Shown here one piece after another: positions 1 through 6,693 of a stretch of 41,139 bases of DNA. Position numbers and translations under genes: made by a program. The stretch covers positions 1 to 41,139 of the forward strand of contig DXHL01000036.1 in assembly GCA_019113395.1 (NCBI GenBank), in the 5' to 3' direction. Numbering within the stretch: the stretch's first letter is position 1; the number at the start of each line of letters is the position of its first letter. Under the pieces are notes generated by a model that searched no databases, was not told the DNA's origin, and saw nothing but the letters and a program-made list of their open reading frames with translations. This DNA is from Candidatus Rikenella faecigallinarum. GTDB taxonomy: Bacteria; Bacteroidota; Bacteroidia; Bacteroidales; Rikenellaceae.

Positions 1-639
1 GATAGGGGGTGTTTTCCGGGTGCCGACGGCAGCACGATAGAACAATCGTATGGGAGTGCCTCGATAATTAAAATCTATGGAGCCGATGGTAATGAATTAT
101 CCGAAGACGGTGATGGGTATTGTAACGTGAATATTACAGAAGCAGGTGTATTGAATGGGAATACATCGCAGATATATGCAATTAAAAATCCGTTATCGTT
201 TATTTATAATGCGACAACACCCAAAGATTGGTATACAGACACAGAAATGTATCAAAATAACGTTCTGTGGAATGGCGACCTTCAGACCAAAAGTATTTAT
301 GACCCTTGTCCTAGCGGATGGCGAGTACCAACCGACGGGACTTGGAATGATTTTTCAAAGCAGACTTTTCCTGTATATAGTCAAGGCAATATGGGCGACA
401 CTGATTCATACATGGTATCTAACGGAAGATTATATGCTGAACACGTATGGTATCCAATAGAAGGAGCTATGAATACTAATACGGGAGACCTAACCACTGT
501 GGGATATTTTGGATACCTGTGGACATCCAATACAATATCCTATTTTGGGGGAGCATTTACGTATAGTCTATACACGGTATATGTCCCCAGTCAGTATGCA
601 CGTGCGTATGGTTTCGCTGTTCGTTGCGTGCAGGAGTAG
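1..639 (+). CDS. FISUMP-domain surface protein, C-terminal part (5' end outside window)
   Basis: The frame is open from the first base, so the gene's start lies upstream and its real length is unknown. The visible 212 residues carry the signature of the Fibrobacter succinogenes major paralogous (FISUMP) domain: a DPCPSGWRVPT motif in the middle and an RCVQE ending right before the TAG stop. In Bacteroidota this domain often forms the C-terminal, probably ligand-binding, part of exported fimbrillin-like lipoproteins; that role is inferred, not seen. A GTG at 127 could be called as a start by a gene finder, but homology to the paralogue at 5505-6152 clearly continues upstream of it (FPGADGST motif near base 13), so 127 is not the true start. 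The two paralogues align along their length with many substitutions and several indels. The stop is followed by a long repeated tail. Whether this copy is intact or is a 5'-truncated cassette like the other cannot be told here. Confidence 0.75.
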   Translation, partial: DRGCFPGADGSTIEQSYGSASIIKIYGADGNELSEDGDGYCNVNITEAGVLNGNTSQIYAIKNPLSFIYNATTPKDWYTDTEMYQNNVLWNGDLQTKSIYDPCPSGWRVPTDGTWNDFSKQTFPVYSQGNMGDTDSYMVSNGRLYAEHVWYPIEGAMNTNTGDLTTVGYFGYLWTSNTISYFGGAFTYSLYTVYVPSQYARAYGFAVRCVQE

Positions 640-800
640 CGAGAGGGGAATCGAAGGAGCGGGATAAGGGGGAGTAATCCGCAGGGGTATCCGTATAGGG
701 GAAGAGGGGGAAGGCGCAGGGAGCAGCTCAGCCTCTCCCGGAGGGAAGAGAGCGCAAAGCGAAGATAAACCCCAAGCGAGGAAGCCCGGACACGATAAGG
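618..800 (+). repeat. Conserved 3' flank of FISUMP cassette, copy 1
   Basis: The last codons of the FISUMP gene plus about 160 non-coding bases match 6131-6313 with about ten mismatches by hand alignment and no clear gaps. This is far closer than the coding regions upstream of it. The segment is purine-rich on the plus strand and contains no promoter or convincing terminator that I can identify. It may be a homology arm or recombination target, or the start of an untranslated structured element. Confidence 0.8.
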
Positions 801-845
801 GAGTCCCCGCAGCATGACCACTCCGACTTAACACCCAAGCGAAGA

Positions 846-968
846 CGACTGCTTAAGCAGTCGGGCTGCAATTCGGCTTGTGAACAGGTATTTGTCCGAG
901 ACGATGCGAATGGCTTGCCATTCGTGCGGGCCGCAGCCTCGCCCCGCGAAGGGTGCCGCTCGGCACTC
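846..968. repeat. Hairpin-rich tail of cassette copy 1 with 30-base conserved block
   Basis: Four elements follow each other. There is an 18-base perfect palindrome, CGACTGCTTAAGCAGTCG, at 846-863. An 8-bp stem CGAATGGC/GCCATTCG lies at 907-924 with a 2-base loop. A 30-base block at 923-952 is identical to 6370-6399. A 5-bp stem GTGCC-GCTC-GGCAC lies at 953-966. The stem-loops on both sides of the block are also present in copy 2 but with different stem sequences. The rest of the gap, 640-1097, shows no gene. Confidence 0.7.
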
Positions 969-1097
969 ACTGCCGATTGAACAATAGAGACAAAAAAGTA
1001 GCGATATGCGCTTAATTTACATAGGTTTTCCGTACTTTCGCCAATGAGACAAGATGGAATAGCCCATGTTTTCAACCTCGGAAACTCAAACAACACA

Positions 1098-2192
1098 ATG
1101 AGAAAAATCCTATCCATACTATTATGTCTGATTGCCGCATGGAGCGGAACCGTGTCTGCGCAATCACTCAAAACAGCAAAATTGGTATTTGACACCTACA
1201 CCCATGACTTCGGAAAAATTAAAGAGGTGGACGGTGAAGTTAGCCATACGTTTCGTTATACCAATGAAGGAACACTGCCTTTGGTAATTCAAAGTGTGGG
1301 TGTCTCGTGCGGGTGCACTTATCCTCAGTTCAGCAAAGAGCCGTTGTTACCCGGCAAAAGCGCCGAGATGAAAATTACGTTCGACCCCACCAATCGCCCC
1401 GGAGCATTTGAAAAAGTGATTAGTATTGCGAGTAACGACCCGCAGGGGAATGTTCGCCTGACGATTACCGGTGTGGTGGAGGGACGGCCGCGGACTATTC
1501 AGGACGATTATCCGTATTATGTAGCTGACGGATTGCGGCTGGCGGACCGCAGCATGGTCATTGGCACCCTGCCCAGAGGACGGGTAAACAAACGCACCTT
1601 GGGCATAGCCAACAGCGGAAAATCGTCAGTAAAAGTGGGAATAACAGGATGCACATTACCGGAATGGTTCACGGTACGCCCCCTGAAATCCACTTTGGCA
1701 CCTGGAGAACGCAGTGAGATTCTACTGACTTTTGATGCTTCCAAAGCCGACTTGTGGGGAAAATATCGAGGTCGTTTTCAACTCACCGTCAATGGGGAAG
1801 TCCAACCTGACCCCGTCGAATTGACCGTGACCTTTGTGGAAGATTTTTCGGCCTGGTCACGGACAGCGTTGAGGATAGCACCGCGGGGCGAGTATTCATC
1901 GTTTTTCTACCACTTCAGCGACCAGCCACAGGGGAAAACGCTGACACGTGAGTTTCAGATTACCAACAGCGGGCAAACGCCCCTAATCATTCGACACATC
2001 GGTCCGACTAGCAGCCGTATTAAAGCAACAGCAGACAAACTGGTTATCGAAACCGGCGACACGGCGACACTGACCGTGACGTTGGATACAAAAGGCGTGA
2101 CCGGGCGATTGTCCGAAGGGATAACCGTTGTAACCAACGACCCGGAACGTCCGGCGAGGGATATTCGGGTACTGGCCAATATGGGGCAGTAA
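1098..2192 (+). CDS. DUF1573-family exported protein
   Basis: A 364-residue protein with an N-terminal signal peptide (MRKILSILLCLIAAWSG, cleavage after SAQ near residue 22). It then has repeated immunoglobulin-like beta modules of the DUF1573 type. The first module is about residues 25-130, with the typical FDTYTHDFGKI opening and a VSCGCTYP motif; a second module is about residues 145-250 and a third about 265-360. DUF1573 proteins are common exported proteins of Bacteroidota and their biochemical function is not established. An upstream in-frame ATG at 1044 would precede the signal peptide with an unrelated polar stretch, so 1098 is chosen. It is transcribed alone, with a possible weak -7 box (TACTTTCG) at 1033-1040. 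It converges with the aldo/keto reductase, with a strong hairpin between them. Confidence 0.85.
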   Translation: MRKILSILLCLIAAWSGTVSAQSLKTAKLVFDTYTHDFGKIKEVDGEVSHTFRYTNEGTLPLVIQSVGVSCGCTYPQFSKEPLLPGKSAEMKITFDPTNRPGAFEKVISIASNDPQGNVRLTITGVVEGRPRTIQDDYPYYVADGLRLADRSMVIGTLPRGRVNKRTLGIANSGKSSVKVGITGCTLPEWFTVRPLKSTLAPGERSEILLTFDASKADLWGKYRGRFQLTVNGEVQPDPVELTVTFVEDFSAWSRTALRIAPRGEYSSFFYHFSDQPQGKTLTREFQITNSGQTPLIIRHIGPTSSRIKATADKLVIETGDTATLTVTLDTKGVTGRLSEGITVVTNDPERPARDIRVLANMGQ

Positions 2193-2214
2193 CCGTTTTC
2201 AGAGTTATCGTACG

Positions 2215-2257
2215 CGTGCAGGGCGGGGTGTTTTCGGGAGACACCCCGCCCTGCACG
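2215..2257. terminator. Hairpin between convergent DUF1573 and aldo/keto reductase genes
   Basis: A perfect 17-bp inverted repeat (2215-2231 and 2241-2257) with a 9-base loop lies between the two convergent stop codons. It is GC-rich but has no U-run on either side, so it probably ends or stabilises both transcripts as a bidirectional structure rather than acting as a classical intrinsic terminator. Confidence 0.65.
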
Positions 2258-2278
2258 TATCTCAGCGCCAACGCACGC

Positions 2279-3232
2279 CTAACTTTGTAAAATCGCATCG
2301 ATTTGCTGCAACTCTTCCGGCGTAAATGCCGGGCTCTCCAAGGCTCCCAGGTTCTGTTGCAGCTGTTCAGAGGAGCTTACTCCGACAATGACCGACGTAA
2401 CGGGTACAGGGCGTCGCAGCTGCCAGGCAATCGCCATTTGGGAGAGGCTTTCGCCCCGCTGGAGGGCCAATCGGTGCAGTTTCTTTATTTTGGGCAGGTT
2501 GGCCTGCACATCAGCGCTTTTCAAGAAACCGTTACGAGCAGCCCGCGAGTTATTGGGAATCCCCTCCAGATATCGTTCTGAGAGTTGCCCCTGCGCCAAA
2601 GGCGAAAAACTGACCACACCGCACCCCACGGTTTCGAAGAGCGGAAAAAGCTCCTGTTCGGGCTCCCGCACCAACATGGAGTAGCGCAACTGATGCACCA
2701 CGCACGGCGTTCCCAACTGTTTCAATATTTCCATGGCGTTCCGAGCGGTGTCGGGCGGGTATTTCGACAGCCCGACATACAGCGCCCGTCCGGAACGCAC
2801 GATGTAGTCCAAAGCCTGCATGGTCTCTTCAAGCGGCGTTTCGGGGTCGGGACGGTGAGAATAGAAAATGTCTACATAATCCACTCCCAAACGTCGCAAA
2901 CTTTGGTCACACGAAGCTATCAGATGCTTTCTCGACCCCCAGTCCCCATAGGGGCCATTCCACATGGCATGCCCGGCTTTGGTCGTTATCAGGATTTCGT
3001 CCCGATGCCGTTGCAAACCGTTACGCAAGATGTGCCCCAGGGTCTCTTCCGCACTTCCCGGAGGAGGCCCGTAATTATTGGCGAGGTCGAAATGGGTAAT
3101 TCCCCGGTCAAAAGCCTCCCAAATCAATCGTCTTGCCTGTCCAAAAACGGCCGAGGCTCCGAAATTATGCCACAGCCCCAACGATATGGCAGGCAGCAAC
3201 AATCCGCTGTGACCGCATCGTCTGTATTCCAT
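2279..3232 (-). CDS. Aldo/keto reductase, YghZ-like (AKR14-type)
   Basis: A 317-residue NADPH-dependent oxidoreductase of the aldo/keto reductase superfamily with a (beta/alpha)8 barrel. The catalytic tetrad is visible: Asp49 and Tyr54 in DLANNYG, Lys85 in TTKAG and His126 in YSHRPDP. The NNYGPPPGSAEE loop and the WGSRK segment are typical of the E. coli YghZ (L-glyceraldehyde 3-phosphate reductase) and potassium-channel beta-subunit-like branch. The substrate cannot be deduced from sequence; reduction of a small aldehyde such as a triose or methylglyoxal is plausible. The length is slightly short for YghZ (about 346) but full for the family. The protein is cytoplasmic with no signal peptide. 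The gene is monocistronic and diverges from the pRiA4b-like gene. Confidence 0.85.
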   Translation of the reverse strand: MEYRRCGHSGLLLPAISLGLWHNFGASAVFGQARRLIWEAFDRGITHFDLANNYGPPPGSAEETLGHILRNGLQRHRDEILITTKAGHAMWNGPYGDWGSRKHLIASCDQSLRRLGVDYVDIFYSHRPDPETPLEETMQALDYIVRSGRALYVGLSKYPPDTARNAMEILKQLGTPCVVHQLRYSMLVREPEQELFPLFETVGCGVVSFSPLAQGQLSERYLEGIPNNSRAARNGFLKSADVQANLPKIKKLHRLALQRGESLSQMAIAWQLRRPVPVTSVIVGVSSSEQLQQNLGALESPAFTPEELQQIDAILQS

Positions 3233-3269
3233 TTTTTCGTATCGTTTTGATGTTTCTTGAGTGTATGGT

Positions 3270-3277
3270 CAAAGGTA
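3270..3277 (-). promoter_or_regulatory. Putative -7 box of the aldo/keto reductase gene
   Basis: The minus strand reads TACCTTTG, an exact match to the Bacteroidota TAnnTTTG -7 element, about 38 bases before the start codon. No good TTTG -33 element is seen at the expected distance. Confidence 0.5.
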
Positions 3278-3461
3278 GGCAATTTTAGTTGGTTTCCGTC
3301 GAAACGGCCTTTTGTCGACCACCCGCAAGAGACGAACCGTTGGAGAGTATGCTCCTCAAGAGGAGACAGGTGTTGCAGTGCAGCGACATTCTGCCATCTT
3401 AAATGTAATCTTTCCCCTACAACCGATTGGGAAATAACAAGACAACTTTCAGGAAAAAAGT

Positions 3462-3469
3462 TATCTTTG
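3462..3469 (+). promoter_or_regulatory. Putative -7 box for the pRiA4b-like/miaA/ygjP cluster
   Basis: TATCTTTG matches TAnnTTTG exactly. The predicted transcription start would be only a few bases before the ATG at 3482, so either the mRNA has a very short leader or translation starts at a later ATG (3494 or 3500). The -33 region is poor. Confidence 0.5.
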
Positions 3470-3481
3470 AAAAGATTAAAA

Positions 3482-4027
3482 ATGGATATAGATATGTCTA
3501 TGATATTCAAATTCAGAATGCTCAGCGACGAAGCTGAAAGTTTTGTACGGGACTACGAGGTGCCGTACGACATGAATCTGGCCGACTTTCACGCCTACAT
3601 ACGCGAATCGGTCAATTACAGTCCTGCGGAAATGGCCTCGATTTTCACCTCCGACTCCGAATGGGAAAAATTGCGTGAATTTACCTCCGTGGACATGGGT
3701 TTCGGGACGCCCGAGCCTGACGAGGAAATCCCCATGCCGCAACCCATGGAAAGCATCACCCTGGGCCAACTGATACACGAAAAATTCGGACGACTGATAT
3801 ACGTCTTTGATATTTTCAACGAGCGCCAGTTTTTCATCGAACTGATAGAAGCCAAATTTGCCGAAGACGGAGTGGACTATCCGCGTGTAGTCACCTGCGA
3901 AGGAGAGCCTCCCCTGCAATACCGGGAAGACGCGGACACAACCGACACCCCGCAGTCCATGTTTGATGAAGCCATGGACGAGTATGGCGATTTTGTCGGT
4001 GATGACAACTATGACGATGAGTATTAA
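3482..4027 (+). CDS. Plasmid pRiA4b ORF-3-like protein
   Basis: A 181-residue acidic cytoplasmic protein that I assign to the pRiA4b ORF-3-like family from its opening (IFKFRMLSDEAESFVRDYEV), its DFHAYIRESVNY segment and its tryptophan-containing SEWEKLREF segment. Homologues are widespread in Bacteroidota; molecular function is unknown. The C-terminus (about residues 150-181) is strongly acidic and probably disordered. Three nearby ATGs (3482, 3494, 3500) are possible starts; 3482 is the longest that begins after the promoter-like box. The gene overlaps the start of miaA, which suggests translational coupling. Confidence 0.7.
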   Translation: MDIDMSMIFKFRMLSDEAESFVRDYEVPYDMNLADFHAYIRESVNYSPAEMASIFTSDSEWEKLREFTSVDMGFGTPEPDEEIPMPQPMESITLGQLIHEKFGRLIYVFDIFNERQFFIELIEAKFAEDGVDYPRVVTCEGEPPLQYREDADTTDTPQSMFDEAMDEYGDFVGDDNYDDEY

Positions 4028-4910
4028 AGGGCGTTTGCTGGTGGTACAGGGTCCCACGGGGGTGGGCAAAACGGCTGTAGGCATTACACTGGCCCAACAC
4101 TATGGAATACCCGTCGTCTCAGCCGATTCACGACAAATCTATCGGGAAATGACCATCGGCACAGCCGTACCCTCGCCCGAAGAACTGAGTGCCGCCACAC
4201 ACTATTTTATCCAGCATAAAAGCATCCACGAATCCTTTTCGGCCGGCGACTATGAGCGGGAGGGATTGGAGTTGCTCGACAACCTGTTTGGAAAGTACTC
4301 CCAAGTGTTGTTGGTCGGCGGTTCGGGACTCTATGTCGATGCGCTGCTCAACGGTTTCGATGACCTGCCGGAGTCCGACCCGACCCTGCGTACCGAGCTA
4401 TCCGCCCTGCCAATGGAATCCCTATTGGCTGAATTGCAGGAACGAGACCCCGACTATTATCACACGGTAGACCGCAACAACCCGCAACGGATTGTCCGCG
4501 CCGTGGAGGTTTGCCGTCTCAGCGGACGACCCTACTCCGAACTACGCAGCGGACAAACCAAAACGCGTCCGTTCAACACCCTGAAAATAGGGATAAATCT
4601 GCCCCGCGAAACATTATACGACCGCATCAATCGACGTGTGGACCAGATGATGGAAGAGGGGCTGCTGCACGAAGCCGAACAGCTCTATCCCTACCGCCAT
4701 CTCAGTGCGCTGCAAACAGTGGGTTATCGGGAACTATTTGAATACTTTGCGGGTCACATTTCCCTGCCCGAGGCTGTCGAACTCATCAAACGCAACACCC
4801 GACACTACGCCAAACGACAACTGACCTGGCTGCGTCGCGACACGGACATACGATGGTTCGAGCCCTCTGACGCAAAAAATATCATTGCCTGTATCGATGA
4901 GATTCGTTAG
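4017..4910 (+). CDS. miaA: tRNA dimethylallyltransferase MiaA
   Basis: MiaA transfers a dimethylallyl group to N6 of A37 in tRNAs that read UNN codons. The P-loop GPTGVGKT is at residues 12-19, followed by the SADSRQIYREM motif that binds the tRNA and dimethylallyl diphosphate and by the GGSGLYVDALL motif. Late in the protein come QTVGYRELFEYF and RNTRHYAKRQLTWLRR, both typical of MiaA. At 297 residues the length is normal. The start is uncertain among ATGs at 4002, 4011 and 4017; 4017 puts the P-loop at the usual distance from the N-terminus. Both ends overlap neighbours (upstream by 11 bases, downstream by 14), so the three genes are probably one operon. Confidence 0.93.
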   Translation: MSIKGRLLVVQGPTGVGKTAVGITLAQHYGIPVVSADSRQIYREMTIGTAVPSPEELSAATHYFIQHKSIHESFSAGDYEREGLELLDNLFGKYSQVLLVGGSGLYVDALLNGFDDLPESDPTLRTELSALPMESLLAELQERDPDYYHTVDRNNPQRIVRAVEVCRLSGRPYSELRSGQTKTRPFNTLKIGINLPRETLYDRINRRVDQMMEEGLLHEAEQLYPYRHLSALQTVGYRELFEYFAGHISLPEAVELIKRNTRHYAKRQLTWLRRDTDIRWFEPSDAKNIIACIDEIR

Positions 4911-5490
4911 ACGTTTTTTCAAGAGTCGGATGGGAGGTCAGCAGACCGATTTTTGGGAAAGTTTACGCCGTCCCGCCCAACCGCTGCATTTTGTCCGACG
5001 CAAATTTCTGTTGCACGGTCAATCGTACAACGTCATCCTCCATAAAGAGGCTGCGACCAATCGTCTGGTCGTTCAAGGCTCTTCGTTTGTGGTATCCCTA
5101 TCTCCATGCACCCACGAAAATTTCGAGCGGTTTATGGAGGCATGGTATCGTCGTCAGGCACGTCAAACGTTTCAATCCGCTATCGACCACTGGATACGAG
5201 AGTTCCACGCCCGGGGCATTCATCTGCCTGCTCCGCGCATGAAAATATATGCCATGCGCCGTGCCTGGGGACGCTGCTATTACACAAAAGGGCTGATAAC
5301 CATGAATCTGCATCTGGTCAAAACTCCGCTTCCGTGCATTCGGTATATTGTGCTGCATGAACTCTGTCATTTTTTAGTGAACAACCATTCCAAGGATTTC
5401 CATGCGTTGGTGGAGTCGTTTTTGCCCGACTGGCGTGAGGTTGATATGCGGTTAAAGAGTTTTACTCGGGAGCAACGGGTTTTGGAGTAG
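4897..5490 (+). CDS. YgjP-like (DUF45) zinc metalloprotease
   Basis: A 197-residue protein of the YgjP/DUF45 family of M48-like metallopeptidases. The zinc-binding motif HELCH is at residues 154-158, with further histidines at 164 and 169 in the conserved N-H-S-K-D-F-H-A stretch. The upstream WGRCYYTKGLITMNLHLV strand-loop is typical of the family (usually W-G-S-C-...-I-x-x-N). The cellular substrate is unknown. The ATG at 4897 overlaps the 3' end of miaA by 14 bases; an upstream TTG was rejected. The stop is followed almost at once by the truncated FISUMP copy, without a terminator. Confidence 0.85.
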   Translation: MRFVRRFFKSRMGGQQTDFWESLRRPAQPLHFVRRKFLLHGQSYNVILHKEAATNRLVVQGSSFVVSLSPCTHENFERFMEAWYRRQARQTFQSAIDHWIREFHARGIHLPAPRMKIYAMRRAWGRCYYTKGLITMNLHLVKTPLPCIRYIVLHELCHFLVNNHSKDFHALVESFLPDWREVDMRLKSFTREQRVLE

Positions 5491-5504
5491 TTTTTCGTTG
5501 TTGG

Positions 5505-6152
5505 ATGTTGATATGGGGCCGCAAGGACGCTTTTCCGGGCGCCGACGGCAGCACGGTGACTCTCACTACTGGTGCCGTGACCACAATTCCCATTTATGGT
5601 GCAGACGGCAACGCACTCACTGAAAATGGAACAGGATTGAAATTTATTAATATTACTACACTCGGAGTAATAAACAATAATGCACTAGTGTATTCCATTA
5701 AAAATCCATTGTCCATTATATATAATACCACCTCTCCCCAAGACTGGTATTCAAACACAGACACGCATAATAATTCTTTGTGGCTACCCAGTAGAAAAAC
5801 TAACTACGACCCTTGTCCTTCAGGATGGAGACTGCCTTCTGAGGAGATATGGTTTGATTTTCTGACTAATGATAAATTTCCATACTATAGCCAAGGTGTA
5901 CAACAAGAAAGTTCAACGGGATATTATGCAACAAATGGCAGATTGTATGCTCAGCTGACCTGGTTCCCTATTAGTGGATGTCGCCCTAGTATTTCCGGTC
6001 TTGTGTCAGAATGTGGTAAAACTTGTTATTATTGGACTGCAACACCTTTAGACAATAATTCTAAATACTTTGCATTAACTTTTAATAAAGCTAATATTGG
6101 CGAAGGCGGCCATCGGGCGGGAGGATTGTCTGTTCGTTGCGTACAGGAGTAG
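5505..6152 (+). pseudogene. FISUMP-domain cassette lacking a 5' end, copy 2
   Basis: Homology to FISUMP-domain proteins begins at IWGRKDAFPGADGS just after the ygjP stop codon, continues through DPCPSGWRLPS and ends with RCVQE and a TAG stop. There is no signal peptide, lipobox or upstream fimbrillin-like region. The same reading frame stays open upstream into ygjP, so the ATG at 5505 is simply the first ATG available. No promoter or ribosome binding site is seen. The WGRKDxFPGA motif normally lies in the interior of such proteins, so this is the C-terminal part only. It is paralogous to the protein at 1-639. Base composition is clearly more AT-rich than the flanking housekeeping genes. It may be a dead fragment or a silent donor cassette. 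Confidence 0.7.
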
Positions 6153-6313
6153 CGTGAGGGGAATCGAAGGAGCGGGATAAGGGGGAGTAACCCGCAGGGG
6201 TATCCGTGTAGGGGAAGAGGGGAAAGGCGCAGGGAGCAGCTCAGCCTCTCCCGGAGGGAAGAGAGTGCAAAGAGCAGATAAACCCCAAGCGAGGAAGCCC
6301 TGACACGAAAAGA
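6131..6313 (+). repeat. Conserved 3' flank of FISUMP cassette, copy 2
   Basis: Nearly identical to 618-800, with about ten mismatches over 183 bases. It covers the last seven codons and the non-coding sequence that follows. Similarity drops sharply after about 6313. Confidence 0.8.
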
Positions 6314-6533
6314 TATCACCTTAATGATACAACACCCTATGCTATTTAGGTTTCGGTTTCGTCAGAAACCGTGCGGGCCGCAGCCTCGCCCCGCGAAGGC
6401 CCGCAACTGACGTTGCACTCCTTCACAGGCTGCGACCCGAAGATTTCAAATACATCTTCAATAATTGGCGGAGCAAACTCCCTTTGTCAGGCCGGAACCA
6501 CCCCCGGTGGAGGCCTGGTGCCGCTTGGCACTC
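6314..6533. repeat. Hairpin-rich tail of cassette copy 2 with 30-base conserved block
   Basis: TATCA/TGATA pair at 6314-6329. A 7-bp stem CGGTTTC-GTCA-GAAACCG lies at 6354-6371. The 30-base block at 6370-6399 is identical to 923-952. A 5-bp stem GCAAC-TGAC-GTTGC lies at 6403-6416. The element GGTGCCGCTTGGCACTC at 6517-6533 matches 952-968 except for one base. The remainder, up to the stop of the next gene at 6694, has no gene I can support. Confidence 0.65.
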
Positions 6534-6693
6534 CAACCGAGCAGCCTCTACCCTAAACCCACTGGTTCCGTCCTGAAAACGCTTTGTTACAGAACATAAG
6601 GTTGCCTCGAGTGCTGAGCGACACAGCATGACATACGTCACGAATGCGCCAGCTATGTTTAACGAACTATTCGCAAATCGCCCTACTCTCCCA

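Noticed and set aside
591..821. A minus-strand open frame in the conserved flank of copy 1 that is matched at 6029-6319, with about 59 aligned residues and only three differences
   Set aside because: The DNA itself is conserved, so any open frame in it is shared. There is no start signal, the composition is odd (very rich in Leu, Pro, Ser, Arg), and it overlaps the end of the FISUMP gene in antisense. A few extra silent changes are too few to claim selection on protein.
1..6533. A diversity-generating retroelement acting on the FISUMP tails
   Set aside because: No reverse transcriptase or template repeat is in the window, and the two tails differ by indels and changes at all bases, not mainly at template adenines.
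618..6533. An integron cassette array with attC-like hairpins
   Set aside because: The copies are 5.5 kb apart with core genes between them, no integrase is present, and the hairpins lack recognisable attC core sites.
6371..6556. A 61-codon plus-strand open frame in the tail of copy 2
   Set aside because: It is made of the hairpin modules, is not preserved in copy 1, and has no promoter or ribosome binding site.
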